Shown here in pieces: positions 54,460-63,150 of a stretch of DNA of 64,000 nucleotides. Made by a program: the position numbers and the translations under genes. The notes beneath the pieces were generated by a model. It searched no databases and was not told the DNA's origin. It saw only the letters and a list, made by a program, of their open reading frames with translations. Positions within the stretch are counted from its first letter, which is position 1. The number at the start of each line of letters is the position of its first letter. Source of the stretch: Novosphingobium naphthalenivorans NBRC 102051 (GTDB lineage Bacteria; Pseudomonadota; Alphaproteobacteria; Sphingomonadales; Sphingomonadaceae); contig NZ_BCTX01000002.1 of assembly GCF_001590985.1 (NCBI RefSeq), positions 1 through 64,000 of the forward strand, in the 5' to 3' direction.

Positions 54460-55658
54460 GCACGGCAACTCTCACTCTCAAGGACGAATTCCCCGGCCTT
54501 GCGGGCGGCTGGCACTATCTCGACACGGCCGCCACCGCGCAGAAGCCGCAGGCGGTGATCAATGCCACGGTGAACGCGCTCGGCCGCGACTATGCGACCG
54601 TGCACCGCGGCGTCTATGCGCGCTCGGCCGAGATGACGCTGGCCTTCGAGGCGGCCCGGCGCCGCACCGCCGCGTTCCTGGGCGGCGCGGAAGAGGAGAT
54701 CGTCTTCACTCGCGGCGCCACTGAAGCGATCAACCTCGTGGCGCAGACCTGGGGCGCGCAAAACCTCAAGGCGGGGGACCGCATCCTCCTGTCCACGCTG
54801 GAGCACCATTCCAACATCGTGCCCTGGCAGATGCTGCGCGAGCGCACCGGCGTCGCAATCGACGTCTGCCCGCTCACCGAGGACGGCCGGATCGATCTGG
54901 AGGCGGCCGAACGCATCCTGACGCCCGCGCACAAGCTGGTGGCGTTCGCGCATGTCTCGAACGTGCTGGGCTCGGTGCTCGACGTGCGCCGGGCGGCGGA
55001 TCTGGCCCATGCGGTCGGGGCCATGCTGCTGGTTGATGGATGCCAGGCCGCGCCGCGCATCGCGCTCGACATGGCTGCGCTCGATTGCGATTTCTACGTC
55101 TTCTCGGCGCACAAGCTCTATGGCCCGACCGGGGTCGGGGCGCTCTGGGCGCGCAAGGCGATCCTTGATGCCATGCCGCCCTGGCACGGCGGCGGATCGA
55201 TGATCGACCGCGTGACCTTCGAGAAGACCACTTATGCTCCCGCGCCGCAGCGCTTCGAGGCCGGCACGCCGATGATCGTCGAGGCGCTGGGCATGGCGGC
55301 GGCGATGGACTGGCTCTCGGGCATCGGCCTTGGCCGTGCCGAGCAGCACGAGCGCGATCTGGCCGCCCGGCTGCGCGAGGAACTGGGCAAGCGCAACGAC
55401 GTGACTCTGTTCGGCCCCGACGATTCGGTGGGTATCGTCAGTTTTGCGCTCGATGGGGTTCACCCGCACGACCTTGGCACCATATTGGACGAGGAAGGCG
55501 TGGCGATCCGGGCCGGGCACCATTGTGCGCAGCCGCTCATGGACCACCTTGGCGTTCCCGCCACCGCCCGGGCCAGTTTTGGCCTTTACAGTGATGACAG
55601 CGATATCGAGGCGCTCCTGAAAGGGATCGAGCGCACCAGGAGAATTTTCGGCCAATGA
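54456..55658 (+). CDS. sufS: Cysteine desulfurase SufS
   Basis: A 400-residue PLP enzyme that frees sulfur from cysteine for cluster building. YLDTAATAQKP, VHRGVYARSAEMT, STLEHHSNIVPWQ, LLVDGCQAAPR, the PLP lysine in FSAHKLYGPTGVGALW, and the catalytic Cys in IRAGHHCAQPLM. GTG start in the sufD stop (GTGA); it overlaps sufT. A SufE partner is not seen in this window. Confidence 0.96.
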   Translation: MSTATLTLKDEFPGLAGGWHYLDTAATAQKPQAVINATVNALGRDYATVHRGVYARSAEMTLAFEAARRRTAAFLGGAEEEIVFTRGATEAINLVAQTWGAQNLKAGDRILLSTLEHHSNIVPWQMLRERTGVAIDVCPLTEDGRIDLEAAERILTPAHKLVAFAHVSNVLGSVLDVRRAADLAHAVGAMLLVDGCQAAPRIALDMAALDCDFYVFSAHKLYGPTGVGALWARKAILDAMPPWHGGGSMIDRVTFEKTTYAPAPQRFEAGTPMIVEALGMAAAMDWLSGIGLGRAEQHERDLAARLREELGKRNDVTLFGPDDSVGIVSFALDGVHPHDLGTILDEEGVAIRAGHHCAQPLMDHLGVPATARASFGLYSDDSDIEALLKGIERTRRIFGQ

Positions 55659-56143
55659 CGGAGCAGAACCCCGACGAACCGCGCAAGTTTCAGGTCGAGG
55701 AAGTGGAATCCGCGCCCCCGCCGCCGCGCGCGCGTGTGGAAGATGCGGAAACGCCGGCGGAAAAGCTGGAGCGCAAGCGCGACTACCTCGAAGGCTTCCT
55801 TGCCGAGACGCCGCAGGGCGAGAATCCCGGCGAGCCGGGCGGGGCGATCTACGAAGGCGTGATCGGCGCGCTCAAGGAGATCTTCGATCCCGAAATCCCG
55901 GTGAACATCTACGATCTCGGCCTGATCTACGGCGTCGAGGTCTCGCCCGAAGCTTCGGTGGCGGTGACGATGACGCTCACCACGCCGCATTGCCCGGTAG
56001 CCGAATCGATGCCGGGCGAAGTCGAACTGCGCGTGGCGGCCGTGCCGGGCGTGCGCGACTGCGACGTCAATCTTGTCTGGGATCCGCCGTGGGACATGGC
56101 CAAGATGTCCGACGAGGCGAAGCTCGAACTGGGCATGCTGTGA
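55655..56143 (+). CDS. sufT: SufT-like Fe-S assembly protein (MIP18/DUF59 family)
   Basis: A 162-residue protein. A charged, Pro-rich N-terminal tail (about 60 residues) precedes the DUF59 domain: GALKEIFDPEIPVNIYDLGLIYGVEV, VTMTLTTPHCPVAESMP (reactive Cys) and VNLVWDPPWDMAKMSDEAKLELGML. It helps mature Fe-S proteins. It overlaps sufS by 4 bases and the GNAT gene by 4 (GTGA). Confidence 0.93.
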   Translation: MTEQNPDEPRKFQVEEVESAPPPPRARVEDAETPAEKLERKRDYLEGFLAETPQGENPGEPGGAIYEGVIGALKEIFDPEIPVNIYDLGLIYGVEVSPEASVAVTMTLTTPHCPVAESMPGEVELRVAAVPGVRDCDVNLVWDPPWDMAKMSDEAKLELGML

Positions 56144-56649
56144 GCGAAACCGCCGCCCTCGATACCTCTGCCGTCACGGTGCGGCTGGCGGACTATGGCC
56201 ATGCGCCCGATGCGGCGGCCGTGGTCGCGCTGCTGGACAGCTATGCGCGCGATCCGATGGGTGGCGGTGCGCCGCTCGATCCGGCCGTGCGTGAACGGCT
56301 GGCGGCGGCGCTCGATGCCTTTCCCGGTGCGTTCACGCTGTTGGCGTTCGACGGGGACGAGGCGGTGGGGCTGGCCAATTGCTTCACCGGCTTTTCGACG
56401 TTCGCGGCGCGGCCGCTGATCAATATCCATGATATTGCCGTGAAGCCCGGCGTGCGCGGCAAGGGGATCGGCCGTGCGCTGATGCAGGCGGTCGAGCACG
56501 AGGCCCGCGTGCGCGGCGCCTGCAAGATCACGCTTGAAGTGCTGGGCGGCAACGAGCGCGCCAAGGCGCTTTACGCCGCGCTCGGTTACGGGAATTATGC
56601 GCTCGATCCCGCGACCGGGACGGCGCAGTTCTGGGAAAAGAAGCTATGA
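56140..56649 (+). CDS. GNAT acetyltransferase in the suf operon
   Basis: A 169-residue GNAT protein. The acetyl-CoA loop is VKPGVRGKGIGRALMQAVEHEA with the Q/RxxGxG/A pattern RGKGIG. LINIHDIAV and LEVLGGNERAKALYAALGYG follow. GTG start overlaps the sufT stop; the stop overlaps the sufA ATG. Its target is unknown; its place inside the operon suggests a link to Fe-S assembly or sulfur amino acids. Confidence 0.88.
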   Translation: MSETAALDTSAVTVRLADYGHAPDAAAVVALLDSYARDPMGGGAPLDPAVRERLAAALDAFPGAFTLLAFDGDEAVGLANCFTGFSTFAARPLINIHDIAVKPGVRGKGIGRALMQAVEHEARVRGACKITLEVLGGNERAKALYAALGYGNYALDPATGTAQFWEKKL

Positions 56650-56999
56650 CCACGACCACTCGCGAACGTCCGGCCGCTGTCGTGCTGACTCCGGCGGCTG
56701 AAGCGCGCATTGCCCAGCTGATGAGCCAGGCGCCCGAAGGCGCGATCGGCGTGAAGCTTTCCACCCCCCGCCGGGGCTGCTCGGGCCTTGCCTATTCGGT
56801 CGACTACGTGACCGAGGAAGCGAAGTTCGACGAGAAGATCGCAACGCCGGGCGGCACTTTCTACATCGACAGCGGCTCGGTGCTCTACCTGATCGGCAGC
56901 ACGATGGACTGGAAGGAAGACGACTTCACCGCCGGCTTCGTGTTCGACAATCCCAACGCCAAGGGCGCCTGCGGCTGCGGGGAAAGTTTTACGGTCTGA
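56646..56999 (+). CDS. sufA: A-type Fe-S carrier SufA
   Basis: A 117-residue carrier with cysteines at 45 (PRRGCSGLAY), 109 and 111 (GACGCGESFTV). It takes clusters from SufBCD to targets. It ends the operon, coupled to the GNAT gene by ATGA. Compare erpA at 15636. Confidence 0.93.
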   Translation: MTTTTRERPAAVVLTPAAEARIAQLMSQAPEGAIGVKLSTPRRGCSGLAYSVDYVTEEAKFDEKIATPGGTFYIDSGSVLYLIGSTMDWKEDDFTAGFVFDNPNAKGACGCGESFTV

Positions 57000-57004
57000 A
57001 ACGC

Positions 57005-57030
57005 TGCCGGTTTTGACCGGCGGCGGCTTT
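57005..57030 (+). terminator. Weak terminator after sufA
   Basis: Short stem GCCGGT / ACCGGC with a 4-base loop and GGCGGCTTT after it, between convergent sufA and bactofilin genes. Confidence 0.4.
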
Positions 57031-57032
57031 CA

Positions 57033-57476
57033 TTACTCCGCCGCCAGCACCAATCCTGCTTCGCCGCTGGCCTTGGGCAATTGGGCGACGGCGGGCGGGG
57101 TCTGGCCGCCGTTGGGGCTGAGGCGGCCTTCCAGACGCGCGCCCTGCTCGATGGTGAGTGTGTCGTAGGCCACGTCGCCCTCGATCCGCGCGGTCTTGAG
57201 GATCACCACTTCGCGCGCGGCGATGGTCCCGCGCACGAGGCCGGCCACGCGCACCGTTTCGGCACGGATGCCGCCGGTGATCTGGCTGTCCTCGCCCTGC
57301 ACCAGCGAACTGCAGGCGATATCGCCATCGACGCGGCCGTCGATGTGCAGGTCGGCCGTGGCTTCGATATTGCCGGTGATGACGGTGTCGGCGCCGAGCA
57401 TCGAGAAGGTCGAAGTGCCGGCGGGGCGGGAGGCAGCGGGAGTCCGGGCCATATTAGGAGTCTTTTTGCTGAACAT
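57033..57476 (-). CDS. Bactofilin
   Basis: A 147-residue polymer-forming cytoskeletal protein. The bactofilin beta-helix is visible as repeats: SMLGADTVITGNIEATADLH, IDGRVDGDIACSSLVQG, GLVRGTIAAREVVI, KTARIEGDVAYDTLTIEQGARLEG, flanked by disordered tails. It overlaps the M23 peptidase gene by 23 bases. Bactofilins often organise such a peptidase for local cell-wall growth. Confidence 0.92.
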   Translation of the reverse strand: MFSKKTPNMARTPAASRPAGTSTFSMLGADTVITGNIEATADLHIDGRVDGDIACSSLVQGEDSQITGGIRAETVRVAGLVRGTIAAREVVILKTARIEGDVAYDTLTIEQGARLEGRLSPNGGQTPPAVAQLPKASGEAGLVLAAE

Positions 57477-58593
57477 TGCGGGAGGCTTCAAGGAAGGGGC
57501 GCGGGTTGACCGGGCGGCCGTTGACGCGGACTTCGAAGTGCAGGTGCGGGCCGGTGGAACGGCCGGTGCTGCCCATCGCGGCGATCACGGTGCCGGCGTC
57601 GACCTTTTCGCCGACGTGGGTCTGCTTGAAGCTGGAAAGGTGGGCATAGCGGGTCATCAGCCCGTTGCCGTGGCTGATCTCGATGCAGTTGCCGTAGCCC
57701 TGGCGCTGGCCGACGAAGCTGACCGTGCCCTTGGCGGCGGCGTAGATCGCCGAGCCGCGCGGGCCGGGGAAGTCGAGCCCGGCATGGAAGGCGGCGGCGC
57801 CGGTGAACGGGTCCGAACGGTAGCCGTAGCTCGACGAGACATAGGCGACATGCGCGGGGCTGACCTGCGGGATCGAGGCAAGGCCGTTCTCCAGCGCGTC
57901 CATGCGGGCGAGGCTCATGCCCATGCGCTGGAAGCGCGGATCGAGGCTGCCGTCGGCGGAGGTGGCGAGGCGCATCAGCGGGCCGCCTTCGGCGCCGCTC
58001 GAATTGGCGATGATCGCGTTGGGATTGAGGCCCAGCTTGCGGATCGCGGCGCTGGCACTGGCGGAGCGGCGGTCGGCATAGCGGGTCAGGCGTTCGACGA
58101 AGGTGAGCTGTTCGGCCTCGACCTCGGCCAGCCCGCGCGCTTCGGGCAGGACGGCGCTGATCTTGCGGACGGTCTTGGCGGCTTCACCGGAGCTGTCGGA
58201 TACGGTTTCGCCGGCCTGCTTGTCGCTGGGGAGGTCGCCGATATGGGCTTCGACCATCTGTTCGATGAACTGCTGGCGCCGGGCGAGGTCGGCGGTCGTT
58301 TCGCTGATGTTGTCGCGGTAGGCCTGGACGCGGCTCTCGGACTTGGCGACGGCGGCTTCGCGGTTCAGCAGCGCGGCCTGTTCATGGCTGGCATAGATCC
58401 GGGCGACGGCGGCCGTGCCCACCGTACCGAGCCAGACGGCCAGCAGGGCCGTGGCGGCACCCGCTGCGGCCATCTGCACGCGCGAGGAGACATGGATAAA
58501 ACGAACCTGTCCCTGCGATCGCATGATGAACTCGCGATCGGGAAACGCAGTCCGCAGGCGCGACAGCCACGCCCCGGAAGATGTGAATTTCAA
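57454..58593 (-). CDS. M23 family murein endopeptidase
   Basis: A 379-residue membrane-anchored peptidase. A cytosolic stretch (TAFPDREFIMRSQGQVRFIH) leads to a membrane helix (AAAGAATALLAVWLGTVGTA), a periplasmic coiled coil and a LytM domain: HAGLDFPGPRGSAIYAA, SHGNGLMTRYAHLSSF, GSTGRSTGPHLHFEV (Zn ligands His/Asp/His). TTG at 58593 is taken because the DREF region precedes the ATG at 58524 in related proteins; both are possible. Paired with bactofilin. Confidence 0.87.
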   Translation of the reverse strand: MKFTSSGAWLSRLRTAFPDREFIMRSQGQVRFIHVSSRVQMAAAGAATALLAVWLGTVGTAAVARIYASHEQAALLNREAAVAKSESRVQAYRDNISETTADLARRQQFIEQMVEAHIGDLPSDKQAGETVSDSSGEAAKTVRKISAVLPEARGLAEVEAEQLTFVERLTRYADRRSASASAAIRKLGLNPNAIIANSSGAEGGPLMRLATSADGSLDPRFQRMGMSLARMDALENGLASIPQVSPAHVAYVSSSYGYRSDPFTGAAAFHAGLDFPGPRGSAIYAAAKGTVSFVGQRQGYGNCIEISHGNGLMTRYAHLSSFKQTHVGEKVDAGTVIAAMGSTGRSTGPHLHFEVRVNGRPVNPRPFLEASRNVQQKDS

Positions 58594-58892
58594 AACGACC
58601 CCGCTTGAGTTTTCAATCTCAGTCCCGGGGCGGTGGGCTAGCAGGGGAGGGGGGCAAAGGCGAATCGGCTTATCGTAAACCCTTGCTGAATCGGGGTGAG
58701 CCGATGCGTCAGTACGATGAGCTGAGAAAACTTCTTGACCGAGGCCAAGGTTGGACCGGAGTCGTGTCAAATGAAAACTGCTGTAGAATGGAGCATGTTT
58801 CCATTATCCTAACCGGTGTTGCCGCGCGGGCACAGGCGCGCGAAACCGCCGGAAACGGTGACAATCCTGTGCTTTGGTGGTAGTCGGCAGCC
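58594..58892. promoter_or_regulatory. Divergent promoter region M23 peptidase / proA
   Basis: No gene is supported in these 299 bases. An inverted repeat AATGGA-N7-TCCATT (58787-58805) lies 88 bases before proA and could be an operator. Confidence 0.35.
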
Positions 58893-60194
58893 ATGACTGT
58901 ACAGACTGCCCCTCTCGCTGACCGGCCTTCCGGCACGGCCACCGAATCGCCCGAAGATCTCGTCGCGCGTCTTGCCCGTGACGGCCGTGCCGCGCAGCGT
59001 GTTCTGGCACGGCTGAGCGATGCGCAGAAGGCAGAGGCCCTGCGCGCCGCTGCTGCCGCTCTGCGCGCCGCCGAGCCGGCGATTCTTGAGGCCAATGCGC
59101 GTGACATCGCGGCCGGTGAAGCCAAGGGGCTGACGGGGGCCATGCTCGATCGCCTGCGGCTCGATCCCGCGCGCCTTGCGGGCATCGCCGATGCGGTGGA
59201 TCAGGTGGCCAGCCTGCCCGATCCGGTGGGCGAAGTGATTTCCGAAAGCGAGCGCCCGAACGGGCTGAAGCTCAGCCGCGTGCGGATTCCCATCGGGCTG
59301 ATCGGCATCATTTATGAGAGCCGCCCCAACGTCACCGCCGATGCGGCGGCGCTGTGCCTGCGTTCGGGCAATGCCGTGCTGCTGCGCGGCGGCAGCGAGG
59401 CTCTCCATTCGAACCGGGCGATCGCGGCGGCTTTTGCAGAGGGTCTGGAAAACGTGGGTCTTCCCGCCGCCGCGATCCAGCTCGTGCCCACGCAGGACCG
59501 CGCGGTCGTCGGCGCGATGCTGACGGCGGCGGGCCTGATCGACATGATCGTGCCGCGCGGCGGCAAGAGCCTGGTTGCACGCGTACAGGCCGATGCGCGG
59601 GTGCCGGTGCTCGCCCATCTCGACGGGATCTGTCACACGTATGTCCACGCCGCCGCCGATCCGGAGATGGCGCGCCGGGTGACGCTCAATGCCAAGATGC
59701 GCCGCACCGGCATCTGCGGCTCGATGGAGACGCTGCTGCTCGACACGCAGTTTCCGGAAAGCGCTTCGGTGGCCGCGGGCCTGCTCGATGCCGGCTGCGA
59801 ACTGCGCGGGGATGCCCGCGCCCGTGCGCTCGATCCGCGCATCCTGCCTGCCAGCGACGAGGACTGGGATACCGAGTATCTCGATTCGGTGCTGTCGGTC
59901 GCCGTGGTGGACGGGCTCGATGCCGCGCTGGACCACATTGCCACGCATTCCTCGCATCACACCGACGCGATCGTCACGGCGGACGCGGCAGCGGCCGAGC
60001 GTTTCCTCAATGAAGTCGACAGCGCCATTGTCATGGTCAATGCTTCCAGCCAGTTCGCCGACGGCGGCGAATTCGGGCTCGGGGCGGAAATCGGCATCGC
60101 CACCGGCCGCCTGCACGCACGCGGCCCGGTCGCGCTGGAAGGGCTGACGACCTACAAGTGGCTGGTGCGTGGCAGCGGCCAGATTCGGCCCTGA
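58893..60194 (+). CDS. proA: Gamma-glutamyl phosphate reductase
   Basis: A 433-residue NADPH enzyme giving glutamate-5-semialdehyde for proline synthesis. LIGIIYESRPNVTADAAALCLRSGNAVLLRGGSEA, VPRGGKSLVARVQ, the catalytic Cys in RRTGICGSMETLL, and the C-terminal EFGLGAEIGIATGRLHARGPV are present. It heads the proA-nadD-rsfS-rlmH block. Confidence 0.97.
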   Translation: MTVQTAPLADRPSGTATESPEDLVARLARDGRAAQRVLARLSDAQKAEALRAAAAALRAAEPAILEANARDIAAGEAKGLTGAMLDRLRLDPARLAGIADAVDQVASLPDPVGEVISESERPNGLKLSRVRIPIGLIGIIYESRPNVTADAAALCLRSGNAVLLRGGSEALHSNRAIAAAFAEGLENVGLPAAAIQLVPTQDRAVVGAMLTAAGLIDMIVPRGGKSLVARVQADARVPVLAHLDGICHTYVHAAADPEMARRVTLNAKMRRTGICGSMETLLLDTQFPESASVAAGLLDAGCELRGDARARALDPRILPASDEDWDTEYLDSVLSVAVVDGLDAALDHIATHSSHHTDAIVTADAAAAERFLNEVDSAIVMVNASSQFADGGEFGLGAEIGIATGRLHARGPVALEGLTTYKWLVRGSGQIRP

Positions 60195-60214
60195 GTGCTC
60201 CGGCCCTGAAGCAT

Positions 60215-60892
60215 ATGGTGCAGCGGCGGCGCTGCGGCCCGGTTACCGGGCTGCTCGGCGGCAGTTTCAATCCGGCCCACGGCGGGCACCGGCGCATTTC
60301 GCTTTTCGCGATCGATGCGCTGGCGCTTGGCGAAGTGTGGTGGCTGGTTTCCCCGGGCAATCCGCTCAAGCCCGCGGCCGGCATGGCGCCGCTCGGTTCG
60401 CGGGTCGCATCGGCCTGCCGGGTGGCACGGCACGCGCGCATCCGGGTCACGGCGATCGAGCGCGAACTGGGCACGCGCTATACCGTGGACACGCTCAGAA
60501 AGCTGCTGCTCCGCTATCCGAAACGGCGCTTCGTCTGGCTGATGGGGGCGGACAATCTGGCGCAGTTCCACCACTGGAAGGACTGGCGCGGGATCGCGAA
60601 TCTCATGCCGATTGCAGTGATTGCCCGTCCGGGGTATGATGCGCCTGCCCTCGCGAGCCCCGCGATGGCCTGGTTGAGGCGATTCCGGAAGCCTTTGTCC
60701 AGTCTTCGCGGTCCGGAAAGGTGGAGCGCACCTGCGCTTGTGACATTGCGATTCGACCCCGATACGCGGTCGGCCACGGCGATACGCCAGACCGATCCGG
60801 ACTGGGCCCGGACAAACGGGACGCGGACTGTGCGTCCCCATTCTTGCCGGGACGCTGTCACGCACCGCCTGATCCCCGGAACAGCGGCGTGA
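60215..60892 (+). CDS. nadD: Nicotinate-nucleotide adenylyltransferase
   Basis: A 225-residue enzyme that adenylates nicotinate mononucleotide in NAD synthesis. Opening GLLGGSFNPAHGGHRRISL holds the nucleotidyl-transferase HxGH-type motif; PGNPLKPAAGMAP and FVWLMGADNLAQFHHWKDW follow. The usual ISSTxIR appears as RSATAIRQ. ATG 60215 is chosen. The last 30 residues are Arg-rich. Confidence 0.92.
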   Translation: MVQRRRCGPVTGLLGGSFNPAHGGHRRISLFAIDALALGEVWWLVSPGNPLKPAAGMAPLGSRVASACRVARHARIRVTAIERELGTRYTVDTLRKLLLRYPKRRFVWLMGADNLAQFHHWKDWRGIANLMPIAVIARPGYDAPALASPAMAWLRRFRKPLSSLRGPERWSAPALVTLRFDPDTRSATAIRQTDPDWARTNGTRTVRPHSCRDAVTHRLIPGTAA

Positions 60893-61005
60893 ACGGTCCT
60901 GAGACCTTTCGCAAGCGCACCCGGCTTACCCAGCATATGATTGAAAACGGCACGATGGTTTCCATCTTGCCCGGACGATCCCTGAAAGGAGCAGACACAC
61001 ACTAG

Positions 61006-61404
61006 ATGCCACAGGCACAAATACAGCCGGTTGCGACCGGCACCACACCCCCGGCGGTGGTCGACAGCGATGACCCGCTTCTGGCCCTTGTCCTGCAGTC
61101 GCTCGACGACGATCAGGCACAGGACCTGGTGGCCATCGACCTCGAAGGCAAATCCAGCATTGCGGACTACATGGTGATCGCGTCGGGCCGTTCGACCCGG
61201 CAGGTGGCCGCCATGGCGCAGAAACTCGGCGAACGGCTCAAACACGGTGGCTTCGGCAATCCGCGTATCGAGGGCCTGCCCGCGGCCGACTGGGTGCTGG
61301 TCGATGCCGGCGGCGTGATCGTCCACCTCTTCCGCCCGGAAGTGCGCAGCTTCTACAACCTTGAGAGGATGTGGGGCTTCGACGGACCCTCCGGCGCGGC
61401 CTGA
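61006..61404 (+). CDS. rsfS: Ribosome silencing factor RsfS
   Basis: A 132-residue RsfS that binds L14 and stops subunit joining. SLDDDQAQDLVAIDLEGKSSIADYMVIASGRSTRQV, ADWVLVDAGGVIVHLFRPEVRSFYNLERMW are the family core. AAAGGAGCAG precedes the start. It follows nadD by 113 bases. Confidence 0.95.
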   Translation: MPQAQIQPVATGTTPPAVVDSDDPLLALVLQSLDDDQAQDLVAIDLEGKSSIADYMVIASGRSTRQVAAMAQKLGERLKHGGFGNPRIEGLPAADWVLVDAGGVIVHLFRPEVRSFYNLERMWGFDGPSGAA

Positions 61405-61505
61405 CCGCCGCGCACGGTTGACAGAACAGCCCGGCCCGGAAGCGGCCGGGCAGAGCGAGAGGACATCCGCGCAAAAGGCGCCTAGCCGTTCTGCGTGCTC
61501 CTGAC

Positions 61506-61931
61506 ATGCTGCTGCACATCATCGCCCGCGGAAAGATCGCCCGCTCGCCCGAGGCAGAACTGCTGGACCGCTATGCCAAGCGGATCACCTGGCCGTTCAG
61601 GCACAGCGAATTGCCTGACACCGGTGGCAAAGTGCCACCGCCTTCGCAGACGCCGTTTCGCGAAGTGCTGCTGGACGAGCGCGGCAAGGCCATGACCAGC
61701 GAGGAATTCGCGGCCCTGCTCGGCCGCTGGCGCGATGAAGGCGTGCGCGAATGCCGCTTCCTGATCGGCGCTGCCGACGGCCATGGCGATGAAGCCCGCG
61801 CCAGGGCCGATCACTTGCTCTGCTTCGGCAAGATGACCTGGCCGCATCTTCTGGCCCGCGCGATGCTGGCCGAACAGCTCTGGCGCGCGACGGCGATTCT
61901 GGCGGGGCATCCCTATCACCGGTCGGGGTGA
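61506..61931 (+). CDS. rlmH: 23S rRNA pseudouridine-1915 N3-methyltransferase RlmH
   Basis: A 141-residue SPOUT methyltransferase. LLDRYAKRITWPF (family LxxxYxxR), LDERGKAMTSEEFAALLGRW, FLIGAADGHGDEARA (knot SAM site), LSFGKMTWPHLLAR-like LLCFGKMTWPHLLARAMLAEQLWRA and a C-terminal HPYHR tail. Follows rsfS as in many proteobacteria. Confidence 0.95.
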   Translation: MLLHIIARGKIARSPEAELLDRYAKRITWPFRHSELPDTGGKVPPPSQTPFREVLLDERGKAMTSEEFAALLGRWRDEGVRECRFLIGAADGHGDEARARADHLLCFGKMTWPHLLARAMLAEQLWRATAILAGHPYHRSG

Positions 61932-61956
61932 GGGCAGCGAAACCGCGCTGCGGCGT

Positions 61957-62541
61957 TTACTCCGGGCTTTTGAGCGATGTCACGGCTTCGGTCAGACATG
62001 CCTCATGATGCCCCACTATCCGCAGAAATGCCGCGGTGTCATCGAGGGCTCGCGATAGCACTATGGCTCCCTGAATGCCGGCTACGGCGTCTTCGGCCAG
62101 ATGTTTCGCCCGGTTTTCCGGAACGCCAGCCCTTTCGAGACAAGCCGACAAGACACCTATCCACCGCGTGAAATAGGCGCTGACCTGTCTGGTGAAAGGG
62201 TCGCGGGACGATCCCAGTCCCAGCGCGCCGACGAGGCATACCTTTTCGCCTGAGCGGAAATAGTGCACCACGTCGCGGAACATGGCGGCGATCGCCGGGA
62301 CCGGATTTGCCACCTGTTCCAGACGGGAGAAGATCGCGGTTTCGAACCAGCCATCGATGTCGGCCAGCACGCAAGCCATCATCTCTTCCTTTCCGCCCGG
62401 AAAGAAGTTGTAGAGGCTGCCCTTGCCCAGCCCCGTGGCGCTGGCAATCAGCGAAAGGCTGGCACCTTCATAGCCATGTTCGCGAAAGACCTCGGCCAGC
62501 GCCGGAATCACGTTTCCGGGATTCGTCCTCTTGCGCGCCAC
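61957..62541 (-). CDS. TetR/AcrR family regulator
   Basis: A 194-residue TetR repressor. HTH part: VIPALAEVFREHGYEGASLS, LIASATGLGKGSLYNFFPGGKEEMMACVL. The C-terminal part (FLRIVGHHEACLTEAV) binds an unknown ligand. It lies 3 bases after the DUF1348 gene and probably represses it through the palindrome at 63035-63052. Confidence 0.92.
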   Translation of the reverse strand: MARKRTNPGNVIPALAEVFREHGYEGASLSLIASATGLGKGSLYNFFPGGKEEMMACVLADIDGWFETAIFSRLEQVANPVPAIAAMFRDVVHYFRSGEKVCLVGALGLGSSRDPFTRQVSAYFTRWIGVLSACLERAGVPENRAKHLAEDAVAGIQGAIVLSRALDDTAAFLRIVGHHEACLTEAVTSLKSPE

Positions 62542-62544
62542 GCC

Positions 62545-63009
62545 CTAGAGACCGAGTTCGGTGAGCGAGGCGTGCCCGTCCGGGCGAGGGCCAAGCGGCC
62601 AGTGAAACAGCCGTTCGCTTTCGGCAATCGGCCGGTCGTTGATCGAGGCGATGCGGCGGGCCATCAGTCCGGCATCGTCGAACTCCCAGTTCTCGTTGCC
62701 GTAGGACCGATACCAGTTCGCGCTGTCGTCGCGCCATTCGTAGGCAAAGCGCACGGCGATACGGTTGCCGCTTTGCGCCCAGACTTCCTTGATCAGCCGG
62801 TAGTCCAGCTCGCGGTCCCACTTGCGCGTGAGGAAAGCGATGATCTGCTCGCGTCCGGTCAGAAACTCTCCGCGATTTCTCCACACGCTGCCGGCCGTAT
62901 AGGCCAGCGCCACTTTCCCGGGATCGCGGCTGTTCCATGCATCTTCGGCCATCCTCGCTTTTTGCGCTGCGGTTTCCGGCGTGAAGGGCGGAAAGGGGGG
63001 ACGGGACAT
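62545..63009 (-). CDS. DUF1348 (SnoaL/NTF2-like) protein
   Basis: A 154-residue NTF2-fold protein: [52 protein letters not shown], then [33 protein letters not shown]. The family has no proven reaction; many are small steroid-isomerase-like or stress proteins. It is first in a two-gene operon with the TetR gene. Confidence 0.9.
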   Translation of the reverse strand: MSRPPFPPFTPETAAQKARMAEDAWNSRDPGKVALAYTAGSVWRNRGEFLTGREQIIAFLTRKWDRELDYRLIKEVWAQSGNRIAVRFAYEWRDDSANWYRSYGNENWEFDDAGLMARRIASINDRPIAESERLFHWPLGPRPDGHASLTELGL

Positions 63010-63034
63010 GACAAGGCTCCAGTGATGGCGATTC

Positions 63035-63052
63035 TTGTACCGATCGGTACAA
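63035..63052. promoter_or_regulatory. Perfect 18-base palindrome, TetR operator
   Basis: TTGTACCGATCGGTACAA lies 26 bases ahead of the DUF1348 start, with the form typical of TetR-family operators (core ACCGATCGGT). Confidence 0.8.
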
Positions 63053-63150
63053 TCTGTCTGAGCGTGGTGTCAATGGCGGTTGGCGAGTCACGTCCATCGG
63101 CGGCGTCTTCCCTCTTCCCGCGGGACTCCAGCTGGCCTAGTGAATCGCCT

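Noticed and set aside
58605..58883. 92-codon frame ahead of proA
   Set aside because: Low-complexity start, no family, and it occupies a divergent promoter region.
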